From positions 62,001-126,000 of the forward strand of contig NZ_JADLRJ010000008.1 in the NCBI RefSeq assembly GCF_015477355.1: DNA of 64,000 nucleotides, read 5' to 3'. This document shows, one piece after another, positions 1 to 8,333 of this stretch (its first letter is position 1; each line of letters starts with the position of its first letter). This stretch comes from Nocardia blacklockiae (lineage in GTDB: Bacteria; Actinomycetota; Actinomycetes; Mycobacteriales; Mycobacteriaceae). Under the pieces are notes generated by a model that worked only from the letters and a program-made list of their open reading frames with translations, was not told where the DNA came from and did not search any database. Both the position numbers and the translations under genes were made by a program.

Positions 1-1118
1 GCGACCAGGGTGTCGATGGTGATCAGCCCGGCGTATTCGCCGCGGCGGCCGGTGACCACGGCGTGCGCCGTGCTCTCGGCCAGCAGCGCCTCCAGCGCCT
101 CCTGCAGCGACGAGCGCAGCGCCACCGTGCCGGTGACGGGCAGCCCCACCGCCCGCAGCGAATCCGCCTGCGCCAGCAGCGCATCCGACACCCAGCGCAG
201 CGGCCGGCGCTGGTCGTCGAGGACCAGGCCCCACTTCCACTCCCGCGCGGCGAGCGCGTCGCGCAGCGGGTCCACCGGGTCGGACTCGACGGCCGTGGGG
301 CACTGCCCGAGGTCGACGTCCTGCACCCGGACCAGGGTGAGCTGCTTGAGCGCGGCGTCGGCGCCGACGAAACCGGCCACCGTCTCGTCGGCCGGCTCCG
401 CCAGGATCGCGGCGGGCGTGTCGTACTGCAGGATGCGGGACTGGTTGCCCAGCACCGCGATTCGGTCGCCGAGCTTGACCGCCTCGTTGAAGTCGTGGGT
501 GACGAACACGATCGTCTTGTGCAACTCGGCCTGCAACCGCAGCAGCTCGTCCTGCAGCAGGCCGCGGGTGATCGGGTCGACCGCGCCGAACGGCTCGTCC
601 ATCAGCAGCACGGGCGGGTCGGCGGCCAGCGCGCGGGCCACGCCGACGCGCTGCTGCTGCCCGCCCGACAGCTGCCGCGGATACCGGTCGCGGAAGGTGC
701 CGGGGTCCAGGCCGACCAGCTCGAGCATCTCGTCGACGCGCGCGGCGATCCGGGCGCGGTCCCAGCCGAGCAGTCCGGGCGCGGTCGCGACATTGCGCGC
801 CACCGTCAGATGCGGGAACAGGCCCGCCTGCTGGATCGAATAGCCGACCTGACGGCGCAGCTGATCGGCGTTCACGGTGGTCACGTCGCGTCCGCCGATC
901 GTGATGGTGCCCGACGTCGGCTCGATGAGGCGGTTGATCATCCGCATCGTGGTGGTCTTGCCGCAGCCCGACGGACCCACGAACACCACGATCTCGCCGG
1001 CGGGAACCGTGAGCGAGATGTTGTCGACGGCCGGTTCCCGTTGTCCCGGATAGCGTTTGGTGACCGAGTCGAGCACGATCTCGGCGCGGGGATGCTCCGC
1101 GGCGGTGGATTCAGTCAC
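1..1118 (-). CDS. Osmoprotectant ABC transporter ATP-binding protein (partial)
   Basis: This is the ATPase of a glycine betaine/choline/carnitine-type importer (OpuCA/ProV family) acting on the cytoplasmic face of the membrane. Read from a GTG at 1118, the protein has Walker A GPSGCGKTT at residues 48-56, the signature LSGGQ at 150-154 and Walker B LLMDEP at 171-176. About 120 residues after the ATPase look like a CBS-pair regulatory region, as in OpuCA. The frame is still open after 372 residues at the window edge, so the C-terminus is missing. Its start overlaps the stop of the permease gene by 8 bp, so the two genes are translationally coupled. The exact substrate cannot be read from sequence. 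Confidence 0.93.
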   Translation of the reverse strand, partial: MTESTAAEHPRAEIVLDSVTKRYPGQREPAVDNISLTVPAGEIVVFVGPSGCGKTTTMRMINRLIEPTSGTITIGGRDVTTVNADQLRRQVGYSIQQAGLFPHLTVARNVATAPGLLGWDRARIAARVDEMLELVGLDPGTFRDRYPRQLSGGQQQRVGVARALAADPPVLLMDEPFGAVDPITRGLLQDELLRLQAELHKTIVFVTHDFNEAVKLGDRIAVLGNQSRILQYDTPAAILAEPADETVAGFVGADAALKQLTLVRVQDVDLGQCPTAVESDPVDPLRDALAAREWKWGLVLDDQRRPLRWVSDALLAQADSLRAVGLPVTGTVALRSSLQEALEALLAESTAHAVVTGRRGEYAGLITIDTLV

Positions 1119-1818
1119 GAATTCCCCTCGGGGTGGTGAGACGGCCGACGAGGACGAGTACGGCGTCGAGCGCCAGCGCCAGCAGGATGATCAGCACCGT
1201 GCCGGTCAGCGCCATCGGCACCGCGGTCGGACTGCCCAGCCGCGCCAGGCCGGAGAAGATCAGGTTGCCCAGGCCCGGGCCCTTGGCGTAGGCCGCCATG
1301 GCGAGGATGCCCATGCTGAGCTGGGTGCTGACCCGGATGCCCGCCAGGATCGACGGCCAGGCCAGCGGCAGCTCGATCCGGGCGAGCACGCGCAGCCGGT
1401 TCATGCCCACGCCGCGGGCGGCATCGGCGACGGCCGGGTCCACGCCCGCGAGCCCGATGATGGTGTTGCGCAGGATCGGCAGCAGCGCGTACAGCACCAG
1501 GGCCGTAATGGTCGGCGCCACACCGAGACCCAGCGCGGGAATGAGCAGGCCCAGCAGCGCGAACGACGGCACCGTCAGGATGATGCTGGCGGCGGCGGTG
1601 GACAGCGCCGAACCCCACGGGCTGCGGTGGACCGCGATGCCGACCAGCACGGCCACCACGGTGGCGAGCAACACCGCCTGCACGACCGCCGAGACGTGCA
1701 GGTACGAGTCGGTCAGCAGTTGGATTCGATGATCGACGACGAAAGTCCACAGCGTGTCCAGGATTCGCCCTCCCGCCTCTCCGACGTCCGGGGCCGAGTG
1801 TATCGACACAGAAGGCAC
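1111..1818 (-). CDS. Osmoprotectant ABC transporter permease
   Basis: This is an OpuCB/ProW-type inner-membrane permease of 235 residues with several hydrophobic helices and the EAA-like loop typical of binding-protein-dependent permeases (DAARGVGMNRLRVLARIELP). It passes quaternary ammonium osmoprotectants and partners the overlapping ATPase gene downstream. The listed start is a GTG. Family members usually begin near the ILDTLWTF segment about 18 residues later, where a GGGAGGG ribosome-site-like run is present, so the true N-terminus may be shorter. The substrate-binding subunit is not in this window and presumably lies beyond the left edge. Confidence 0.88.
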   Translation of the reverse strand: MPSVSIHSAPDVGEAGGRILDTLWTFVVDHRIQLLTDSYLHVSAVVQAVLLATVVAVLVGIAVHRSPWGSALSTAAASIILTVPSFALLGLLIPALGLGVAPTITALVLYALLPILRNTIIGLAGVDPAVADAARGVGMNRLRVLARIELPLAWPSILAGIRVSTQLSMGILAMAAYAKGPGLGNLIFSGLARLGSPTAVPMALTGTVLIILLALALDAVLVLVGRLTTPRGIRD

Positions 1819-1913
1819 GCGAGGGCATTTCGGGTGTTTGTCGCGGGAACCGCGGGGCCCGCCCGATCGTCCTAGTCTGTGGAGGCCGAGGACGGTCGGG
1901 GAGGGGCAGGCGG

Positions 1914-2516
1914 ATGATCGAAACCACGCGGGCGCGCAACCGATTCCGATGGCTCGTGGTAGGCGCGGTGGTCGTCCTGGCGATCGCGCTGTTCGCCGGG
2001 GTGCGGTGGTGGCAGCACGAGGCGGGCCGGGAGGCGCTCGCCGGTGCGCGGCTGACGGCCTTTCCCGAGATCGATCCGGGCGGGTTGGATCCCGAGCAGG
2101 CCCGGGTCGTGGCGGTGCTGCGGGCCGAGTTCGCCCGGCCCGGCGCGGGCCCGAAATACGCGGAGGGCGTCGAGGAACCGTGGTGCGCCGACTTCGTCAG
2201 CTGGGTGCTGCGCGCGGCGGGGCAGCCGCTGGACAACCCGAATTCGGGCTCGTGGCGCATTCCCGGGGTCGCCACGCTGCGGGAATACTTCGAGGCGCGG
2301 GGGTCGTTCGAGGCCGCCGACAGCGGGTATCTGCCGCGCGTCGGAGACGTGGTGCTCTACGACGCGAGCAGTCCGTTCGGTCAGCACACGAACATCGTGC
2401 TCGCCGCCGACGCCGCCACCCTCACCACGATCGGCGGAAACGAGCAGGGAGATATCAGAATTCACCATTACGTCCGGGCCTCGGTACCGGGTATGGTCGG
2501 GTTCGGTCGCCGGTGA
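1914..2516 (+). CDS. Membrane-anchored CHAP-domain (cysteine amidase/peptidase) protein
   Basis: The 200-residue protein has one N-terminal transmembrane helix (about residues 13-31) and then a CHAP-like domain. The candidate nucleophile is Cys91 in WCADF, and the candidate histidine is His158 in GQHTN, preceded by the typical GDVVLY strand; a GGNEQG turn follows. CHAP domains cleave peptidoglycan peptide cross-links or amide bonds, so an extracytoplasmic cell-wall role is inferred. A GGAGGGG ribosome-site-like run precedes the ATG. The gene diverges from the osmoprotectant transporter with about 95 bp between them. Its natural substrate is unknown. Confidence 0.8.
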   Translation: MIETTRARNRFRWLVVGAVVVLAIALFAGVRWWQHEAGREALAGARLTAFPEIDPGGLDPEQARVVAVLRAEFARPGAGPKYAEGVEEPWCADFVSWVLRAAGQPLDNPNSGSWRIPGVATLREYFEARGSFEAADSGYLPRVGDVVLYDASSPFGQHTNIVLAADAATLTTIGGNEQGDIRIHHYVRASVPGMVGFGRR

Positions 2517-2719
2517 AACGTATCCGCCTCCGGGGGATATCTACGACTGGTAGGTGAGGTGCCCGGCGCGCATCTCGGCCTACGATGAACCCGGCGGTGC
2601 CCGGCAGCGCCGCCGTCGCGGTCCCTGTCCTGCTGCCCCCTCATCGGCAGGACGGGGATCTGCATCGCACGACGTGGGTGAGCTCACGTCCGGCGCCGCG
2701 CTCGGGGGTGTCAGAGTGA

Positions 2720-3889
2720 ATGGGCGCGCAAACCATCCGCACGGCGAGGTTTCGGGAGCTCATGCGACAGTCCACTCCGCACGATTCGTTCACCTGGATC
2801 GAGTACGCCGATTTCGGCGAGCGTTTCGTCAAGCACGCGGTGACGCGGGCCCGGATCGAGGCCGCGGTCTCCGGCATGGCCGGGCGGGGCATGGCGATCG
2901 GCCCGTTCTCGGTCGGGCCCGCCGGGCTGGCCGGATTCGTCGCCGAGGGCGCGGTGGGCAAGCCGGTGATCGCGCGCAGCGGGCCGCACGTCACCTTCGA
3001 GGTGCTGGTGCCGGTCTCGCTGCACGTCACCATCACGCTAGGCGGTCAGAAGCTGCGGCTGGAGGCGATCGTCGAGATCGATCTGACGCTGCACGCGCGC
3101 ACCACCGATCCGCTGCTGATCGTGATCGATATTCCGCCGGTCTCGGCGCGCGACGTCAGCTTCGTGGTGCGTGCCCAGGCCATCGGCGCGGCCTTCGAGT
3201 TGCTGCTCGATCCCATCGCGGTGCTGGTGCAGCGGGAGGTCGCCAACCGGCTCAACGGCATGCTCGCCGATCCCGCCGCGCGGCGCGGGCGGGTGTTCGA
3301 CGTCGAGGCCATCCTGAACGGCACCCGCTCGAAGCACCTGACCCGGGAGAACTTCGAGTGGATCGGCTACGACGAATTCGGTCGGCGCTTCTTCCCGCTC
3401 ATCGTCACCCCCGAGCGGGTGCGTGCCGTGGTGGACGGCCTCGCCGGGCGGTCCATCGAGATCGGCCCGCTGCGCACCGGGCCGCGCGAGGCGGCGACGG
3501 TGGAGGTGACGGGGAGCGTGCGGGTGCCGCGGCTGGCGGAGCGGCCGGGCGCGGACCCGGTGTCGTTCGACCTGACCATCCCGGTGGCGCTGGACATCAC
3601 GGTCGACGTGCTCAAGTCCAACCGCTATCGCGCCGAGGTGGAGATCCCGCTGGTGCTGATCGTCCGCGCCGCCGACCCGCTGCTGATCGTCATCGACGCC
3701 GCCGCACCGGACCCGCACACCATCTCGGTCGACCTGCACGCCGAGGGCTGGCGCGCCAAGGCGCTGGGCCGCGTCGGCAACATTCGCCAGCAGATCGCCA
3801 CCCAGGTCGCTTCGGCCATCCGCGCAGAACTGGCCGACCCCTCCTTCCGCACCATCGACGTACGCGCCCGCATAGACGGGGCCGCCTGA
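2720..3889 (+). CDS. Hypothetical protein with two tandem copies of a ~190-residue domain
   Basis: I do not recognise the family. The 389-residue protein contains two clear copies of one domain about 188 residues apart. Copy one begins FTWIEYADFGERF near residue 24 and copy two begins FEWIGYDEFGRRF near residue 212. Each copy continues with an IGP...GP turn, an alternating-hydrophobic strand series and a DPLLIVID motif. No signal peptide or transmembrane helix is evident. The beta-rich pattern and repeated layout suggest a duplicated beta-barrel or sandwich, possibly lipid-binding, but this is inference. An alternative ATG lies at 2762. The gene stands alone between the CHAP gene and the DUF1906 gene. 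Confidence 0.75.
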   Translation: MGAQTIRTARFRELMRQSTPHDSFTWIEYADFGERFVKHAVTRARIEAAVSGMAGRGMAIGPFSVGPAGLAGFVAEGAVGKPVIARSGPHVTFEVLVPVSLHVTITLGGQKLRLEAIVEIDLTLHARTTDPLLIVIDIPPVSARDVSFVVRAQAIGAAFELLLDPIAVLVQREVANRLNGMLADPAARRGRVFDVEAILNGTRSKHLTRENFEWIGYDEFGRRFFPLIVTPERVRAVVDGLAGRSIEIGPLRTGPREAATVEVTGSVRVPRLAERPGADPVSFDLTIPVALDITVDVLKSNRYRAEVEIPLVLIVRAADPLLIVIDAAAPDPHTISVDLHAEGWRAKALGRVGNIRQQIATQVASAIRAELADPSFRTIDVRARIDGAA

Positions 3890-4094
3890 GCGGAAGCGAA
3901 GGTCGCATGGGGCACATGTGATTGATGTGTTCTATGAGCCTGGCGGTTCCTGTGTGCATGTGGTGAAATGAGTCGACGTTCGAGGCTCCCGGCGCGCGAA
4001 CGGCTTGGGGAAGGTGCGCCGGGCACGCTGGTGTTTGCTCCGGCCGTGTACGCCGGCCGGTTTCGGGTCAGCTACCGCGCGAAGGAGCACGTCG

Positions 4095-4817
4095 ATGCGT
4101 TCCATTCCGATTTCCCGGCGCAGCCTGTTCGGCATGGCCGCCGGTGCGGCCGCGGCCGCCGGACTGTCCGCCCTGGCACCGGCCGCCACCGCCACGGGCG
4201 CTCAGCTGGGCACCCTGCTGGACTACGCCGGAGCGGTGCCCGCCGCCGACGCGATCCGCCAAGCCGGGCATGTCGGCGTGATCCGCTACGTGTCCGATCG
4301 GCGTCCGGGCGCGGAGTGGATGGCCGGAAAACCGTTGCTGGCCCGCGAGGTCGACGCGCTGCGCGCCGCCGGTCTCTCGATCGTGTCCTGCTACCAGTAC
4401 GGCAAGGGCGAGACGGCCGACTGGCGCGGCGGCCTGGAAGCGGGCAAGAAGCACGCCGAGCGCGGCCTGCAGTTACACCGCGAGGCGGGCGGTCCCGACG
4501 GAGCGCCCATCTACGCCTCCATCGACGACAACCCCTCCGCGGCCGATTTCGCCACCATGATCGCGCCCTACCTGACGGGCTGGCAGTCGGTCCTCGGCAC
4601 CGAGAACGTCGGTGTCTACGCCAACGCGCCCACCATCGAACTCGCCCGGGCCGCGGGCCTGGGTTCCTGGTTCTGGCAACACGATTGGGGCACCCCCGAA
4701 GGCTTCGTGCACCCCGCCGCCAACCTGCACCAGTTCGAGATCGACGAACGCTCGGTCGGCGGCGTCGGCGTCGACGTGAACGCCATCCTCACCCCCGAGT
4801 ACGGCCAGTGGTGGTGA
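4095..4817 (+). CDS. Tat-exported DUF1906 (glycoside-hydrolase-like) protein
   Basis: A protein of 240 residues with a twin-arginine signal (SRRSLFGMAAG, then an Ala-rich hydrophobic stretch) and a DUF1906 domain, the TIM-barrel family related to M. tuberculosis Rv2525c. Family signatures visible are GVIRYVSDR, YQYGKGE and YASIDDNPSA, and the chain ends NAILTPEYGQWW. Rv2525c-type proteins are secreted by Tat and linked to cell-wall homeostasis, with a presumed but unproven glycan-hydrolase activity. The ATG at 4095 is chosen because GAAGGAG sits 7 nt upstream and it places the twin arginine at the N-terminus. A longer frame from 4005 would bury the signal. Confidence 0.87.
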   Translation: MRSIPISRRSLFGMAAGAAAAAGLSALAPAATATGAQLGTLLDYAGAVPAADAIRQAGHVGVIRYVSDRRPGAEWMAGKPLLAREVDALRAAGLSIVSCYQYGKGETADWRGGLEAGKKHAERGLQLHREAGGPDGAPIYASIDDNPSAADFATMIAPYLTGWQSVLGTENVGVYANAPTIELARAAGLGSWFWQHDWGTPEGFVHPAANLHQFEIDERSVGGVGVDVNAILTPEYGQWW

Positions 4818-4829
4818 CCGCCCGCCGGG

Positions 4830-5228
4830 CTAGGTCTGGCAGTGGCAGGTCGGGTCGGCGCAGAGGTCGGGCTCGTCGGCGACGACCGACAGGGTCGGGC
4901 GTTCCTCCGGTGCCTCACGCACGCCCATCCAGGCGAACAGCGACCACCGGGACAAGCCCGAGAACGCCGAGCCGAGGCTGAAGAACGAGCCGATCGAGCC
5001 GATCGAGAGCACCGAGCCCACGCTGCCGACGGACAGGATCGAATAGGCCGAGCCGATGGACAGGATCGAGCCCTCGGAGCGGATCGACAGGATCGATCGG
5101 TTCGACCGCGTCGACAACACCGATTTGTGGGATCGCCGGGACATGACCGATCTGCCGGCACGGCCCCGGAGCGGGCGCACCGGCTGTGTGGAATCTGCGG
5201 ATCGTTGGAGCTGATCGACAGTCGCCAT
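4830..5228 (-). CDS. Serine-triplet (Sxx) repeat protein, function unknown
   Basis: A 132-residue protein whose centre (residues 27-98) has serine at every third position for 24 consecutive triplets, many of the form SIL-SIG-Sxx. The flanks are a basic N-terminus and a C-terminal tail ending in three cysteines (CADPTCHC). There is no signal peptide and the repeat is moderately hydrophobic. A perfect three-residue periodicity suggests a regular solenoid, for example a beta-helix, but I know of no assigned function. The start has TAGACC 7 nt upstream, one base from the leaderless-promoter pattern seen elsewhere in the window. It converges on the DUF1906 gene with 12 bp between stops. Confidence 0.7.
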   Translation of the reverse strand: MATVDQLQRSADSTQPVRPLRGRAGRSVMSRRSHKSVLSTRSNRSILSIRSEGSILSIGSAYSILSVGSVGSVLSIGSIGSFFSLGSAFSGLSRWSLFAWMGVREAPEERPTLSVVADEPDLCADPTCHCQT

Positions 5229-5337
5229 GACTAGCGGTCTACCACAGCCGAAGGCGCGCGGGACGGCTATTGCGCGCGAAAAACCCGGAGTGTCGCGTTG
5301 GCGACGGCTCCGGGCCCGGTTCGCGTAGGGGGTCGGC

Positions 5338-6174
5338 TCAGTGCTGGCTCTGGGCCTGTGCGGGCGCCTGCGCCTGCGCCGCCGGGGCGGTCTGCGGGAC
5401 CACGAAGAAGCCCACCGTCGGCAGGAACGAGCACGAGATCGGCGCCTCGTCGGCGGCCGGCTGCGTGGTCAGCGAACCCGCGACCACCGCGATCACGCGG
5501 CCGGGGCCGGTGTCGGCGATGGCGGTCAGGGTGGCCGGACCGTCCGGGTTGATGTGTGCCTCGTCGGTCAGCGGCTGGATGGCCGTGCGGCGGGTGTCCA
5601 GGTTGAGCCACTGCACCGTCATCGGCGGATTCTGCTGCGGCGTCAGGCCTTTGGTGCCCAGCGCGGTGAAGACGAAGCCGGTCTGCCCGGCCGCGGGACC
5701 CGGCGGCGGTAGCTCGGCGGGACCGGGGACGGCCAGTGCGGTGCCGACCGAGTCGGCGCCCGGGCCGATGCAGCCGCGGCCGATGGTCGGGTACAGGAAC
5801 TGCGCGATGGCCGGGCCGTTCTCCGGGATCTCGGGGCCGCCGCCGCCACTGCCGTCGAGGAACTTGATGATGGCCTGCAGCGCCGCCTTGACCTGCGGCG
5901 GGAGATTGGCCGAGTTCAGGATCTGCTGCGCCTGATCCAGGATGCCCTGCTGGGCGGGCGAGGCGATATTCGACGCCTGCGCCGCCGCGCCGACGATGGC
6001 CGGCGCCAGGTTGGCGATCGCGTCGATCGGCACGCCCTCGGGGATCAGCGGGACGGCCGCGGGTGCCTGCGGCTTCGGCGCCGGAGCAGCGACCGCGGTC
6101 GACGCGGCGACAGTGGCGCCGGCAGCGAGAGCCAGCGCGGACATTGCGAACCGCGATCCTCTGGTGCGAAGCAC
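5338..6174 (-). CDS. Secreted Ala/Pro-rich protein, Rv1157c-like
   Basis: The 278-residue protein carries an N-terminal Sec signal peptide with a likely cleavage after AVAAP near residue 30. The mature part starts with an Ala/Pro-rich segment, then a helical region (about 40-110) and a more compact region with two cysteines (GRGCIGPG and ISCSFLP) that could form a disulfide, and ends in an Ala/Gln/Pro tail. By content and by its position beside pimE it matches M. tuberculosis Rv1157c, a secreted protein of unknown function. It is transcribed divergently from pimE across about 270 bp. Confidence 0.8.
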   Translation of the reverse strand: MLRTRGSRFAMSALALAAGATVAASTAVAAPAPKPQAPAAVPLIPEGVPIDAIANLAPAIVGAAAQASNIASPAQQGILDQAQQILNSANLPPQVKAALQAIIKFLDGSGGGGPEIPENGPAIAQFLYPTIGRGCIGPGADSVGTALAVPGPAELPPPGPAAGQTGFVFTALGTKGLTPQQNPPMTVQWLNLDTRRTAIQPLTDEAHINPDGPATLTAIADTGPGRVIAVVAGSLTTQPAADEAPISCSFLPTVGFFVVPQTAPAAQAQAPAQAQSQH

Positions 6175-6443
6175 TGGTGTAGCCGTCCTTACCTCGGGTA
6201 CTTCCGGCGATGCGGCCGCATCGCTTGCGTCACTTTAGGGATAGAGCTGCCGTGTTGTACAGCCGTGGTGCGATCTCACAAGCCGAGCGTGTTCGGTCCT
6301 TGCTGTGCTGAGACGATAACTCCAGTTCGTTGTTACTGGAGTGAACGGTGATGCGAATGTTACAAGATAGGCGCTGCGGGGGGCCGACACGCGCGCCGGT
6401 AATCTGTTCCACGCCTGCCACCCGAACCGAAAGTCTGCGCGCC

Positions 6444-7721
6444 GTGAACCGACACCCCCGCCGGATCGCCCTCGCCGCGCTGAGCCTATCGGTGCTGGCC
6501 CGGATGTTGTGGATGCTGTTGGCGCCCAACGGCATGAACCTCGTCGACCTGCACGTCTACGTGGACGGCGCGGCGAGTCTGGGCAGCGGCCACCTCTTCG
6601 ACTACACCTACGCGGAGAAGACGCCCGACTTCCCGCTGCCCTTCACCTATCCGCCGTTCGCGGCCGTGGTGTTCTATCCGCTGCATTTCCTGCCGTTCAC
6701 GCTGGTCGCGGTGGCGTGGCTGCTGCTGATCGCGGCGGCGCTGTACGCGGTGGTGCGGATCAGCTTCGCGCTGCTGCTCGGGGCGGCGGCGCGGGAAAGC
6801 CGTTGGCGCACGGCCGCGATCGCGTGGACCGCGGTCGGGCTGTGGCTCGAACCGACCCGGACCACCATGGACTACGGACAGGTCAACGTGTTCCTGGTGC
6901 TGGCGGGCATGGCCGCGGCCTATTACACGGCGTGGTGGCTGTCGGGCCTGCTGGTCGGGGTCGCGGGGGGAGTGAAACTGACGCCCGCGGTCACCGGGCT
7001 GTACTTCCTGACGCAGCGCCGGTGGGCGAGCGCGGTGTGGGCGGCGGTGGTCTTCGCGGCGACCATCGGCGTGAGCTACGCGATCTCGCCGGGGGAGACG
7101 CGCACCTATTTCGGGCCGCTGATCGGTGACGCGAATCGGATCGGGCCGGTCGGCTCGGTGTGGAACCAGTCGCTGCGGGGCGCGCTGACCCGGATCCTGG
7201 GCTACGACGTCGGCGCGCCCTGGCACGTCGCCGGGCACCGACTGCCGTTCGGTCCGTGGTGGCTGGCCGGCGCCGTCGTCGTGGCGGTGCTGGCCTACTT
7301 CGCCTGGCGCGCACTCGATTCCGGGGACCGGCTGGGCGCGCTGCTGGTGGTGCAGCTGCTCGGGCTGATGTTGTCGCCGATCTCCTGGTCGCATCACTGG
7401 GTGTGGCTGCTGCCGTTGGTGCTGTGGCTGCTGTACGGCCCTTTGCGCGCGGTCGCCGGTGCGCGGATCCTCGCCGGGTACTGGCTGGTGACCACGCTGA
7501 TCGGGCTGCCGTGGGTGCTCTCGTTCTTCCAGCCGACCATCTGGACGATCTCCCGGCCCGGCATCCTGTCCTGGCTCGGCGCGGTCGACGCGATCGGGGT
7601 GGTGGCGTTCTATCTGTGGGTGATCCGGGCGCGCCGGGCCGCGCCGCCGGAGGACGCCGGTGTCAGCTCTCCTGAGCCAGCCGGTCGATCGTCCGGGCCA
7701 GCTGGACGTCCAACCCCGTGA
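6444..7721 (+). CDS. pimE: Polyprenol-phosphate-mannose-dependent alpha-1,2-mannosyltransferase PimE
   Basis: A GT87/GT-C membrane mannosyltransferase that adds the alpha-1,2-linked mannose committing PIM4 toward the polar PIM6 branch, using polyprenol-phosphate-mannose on the periplasmic side. The protein has about ten hydrophobic helices and the acidic luminal loop after the first helix (NLVDLHVYVDG), where PimE has its catalytic aspartate. Further family landmarks are TTMDYGQVN, GGVKLTPA and SPISWSHHW. The GTG at 6444 gives 425 residues, close to the 431 of the M. tuberculosis enzyme; the frame extends upstream to 6348 with an unlikely N-terminus. The last 59 bp overlap the convergent pterin dehydratase gene. 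Confidence 0.92.
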   Translation: MNRHPRRIALAALSLSVLARMLWMLLAPNGMNLVDLHVYVDGAASLGSGHLFDYTYAEKTPDFPLPFTYPPFAAVVFYPLHFLPFTLVAVAWLLLIAAALYAVVRISFALLLGAAARESRWRTAAIAWTAVGLWLEPTRTTMDYGQVNVFLVLAGMAAAYYTAWWLSGLLVGVAGGVKLTPAVTGLYFLTQRRWASAVWAAVVFAATIGVSYAISPGETRTYFGPLIGDANRIGPVGSVWNQSLRGALTRILGYDVGAPWHVAGHRLPFGPWWLAGAVVVAVLAYFAWRALDSGDRLGALLVVQLLGLMLSPISWSHHWVWLLPLVLWLLYGPLRAVAGARILAGYWLVTTLIGLPWVLSFFQPTIWTISRPGILSWLGAVDAIGVVAFYLWVIRARRAAPPEDAGVSSPEPAGRSSGPAGRPTP

Positions 7722-7956
7722 GCCCGCCCTCGGAGTGGGTCGACAGGGTGAATGTGACGCGCCGCCACCGGATATCGATGTCGGGATGATGGTTGGCGGC
7801 CTCGGCCTCGCCTGCCACCCGGCGCACCAGCTCGATACCCGCCAGGAAGGACGGGGCCTCGACGGTGCGGGCGATGCTGTTGCCGGTCTGGGTCCACTCC
7901 GGCAGATCCTGCAGTGCGGCCGCGAGTTCGTCGTCGGACAGTAGTGGGGTGCTCAT
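7663..7956 (-). CDS. Pterin-4a-carbinolamine dehydratase
   Basis: A 97-residue pterin-4-alpha-carbinolamine dehydratase (PCD/DCoH family). The family signature is intact: EAEAANHHPDIDIRW, with the consecutive histidines and the downstream STH that form the active site. It dehydrates 4a-hydroxytetrahydropterin, although its partner hydroxylase is not in the window. The position next to pimE matches Rv1159A in M. tuberculosis. The 3' end runs 59 bp antisense into the end of pimE, a tail-to-tail overlap that may cause mutual interference. Confidence 0.93.
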   Translation of the reverse strand: MSTPLLSDDELAAALQDLPEWTQTGNSIARTVEAPSFLAGIELVRRVAGEAEAANHHPDIDIRWRRVTFTLSTHSEGGLTGLDVQLARTIDRLAQES

Positions 7957-7977
7957 ACCCCGGTTCTACCCCTCGGC

Positions 7978-8154
7978 TCAGGCCGCACGCGCCTGCTTCA
8001 GATACTTCTTCAGGCCTTTTCCGCAGACGCCGGCCGACTCGGCCTTCTTCATCCGCATGATGACCACAGGGCATTTCACGCAGCGCGTCTTCTTGCGACA
8101 GCACTTCTTCTTAGGCTTCAGGCGGGACACCTGCTTGGCCTTGACCTTGCCCAT
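7978..8154 (-). CDS. Small Cys-rich, highly basic protein with iron-box promoter
   Basis: A 58-residue frame too short for usual length cut-offs. The product is very basic (about 20 Lys/Arg) with five cysteines, four of them clustered as CC-x5-C-x2-C (KKCCRKKTRCVKCP) and one near the C-terminus (GVCGKG). This resembles a small zinc or iron-sulfur ribbon, possibly nucleic-acid or ribosome associated; I do not recognise a named family. An IdeR/DtxR-type palindrome abuts the ATG, and its centre contains a TAAGCT hexamer 7 nt before the ATG, so transcription is probably leaderless and iron-repressed. It is divergent from typA. Confidence 0.72.
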   Translation of the reverse strand: MGKVKAKQVSRLKPKKKCCRKKTRCVKCPVVIMRMKKAESAGVCGKGLKKYLKQARAA

Positions 8155-8173
8155 GCAGGTTAGCTTAACCTAA
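8155..8173 (-). promoter_or_regulatory. IdeR/DtxR-type iron box over a leaderless promoter
   Basis: On the minus strand the site reads TTAGGTTAAGCTAACCTGC, matching 16 of 19 positions of the IdeR consensus TWAGGTWAGSCTWACCTWA, with perfect AGGTTA/TAACCT arms. The -10-like TAAGCT lies at its centre and the start codon of the 58-residue gene directly follows, so a bound Fe-IdeR would block initiation. Confidence 0.72.
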
Positions 8174-8333
8174 CAAGTGGGCCGGGTGCCTCCCCGGGCC
8201 GACCGAGCGCGTCGGCCGTTTCGGTACTGTGTAGCTGGCCGCATGCCCGGTGAGTCACTCGTCCACCTGTCTTGCACGGACCCTCTACGGCGAGGGTTGG
8301 CCGGCAACCATCTCATCAGCAGGAGGATTTCAC

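Noticed and set aside
2517-2719. 203-bp gap after the CHAP gene examined for a small gene or RNA
   Set aside because: Only short unsupported frames and weak inverted repeats; nothing reportable.
3890-4094. Possible extra gene or extended N-terminus before the DUF1906 gene
   Set aside because: The 30-residue extension would bury the twin-arginine signal; the ribosome site fits ATG 4095 and nothing else is visible.
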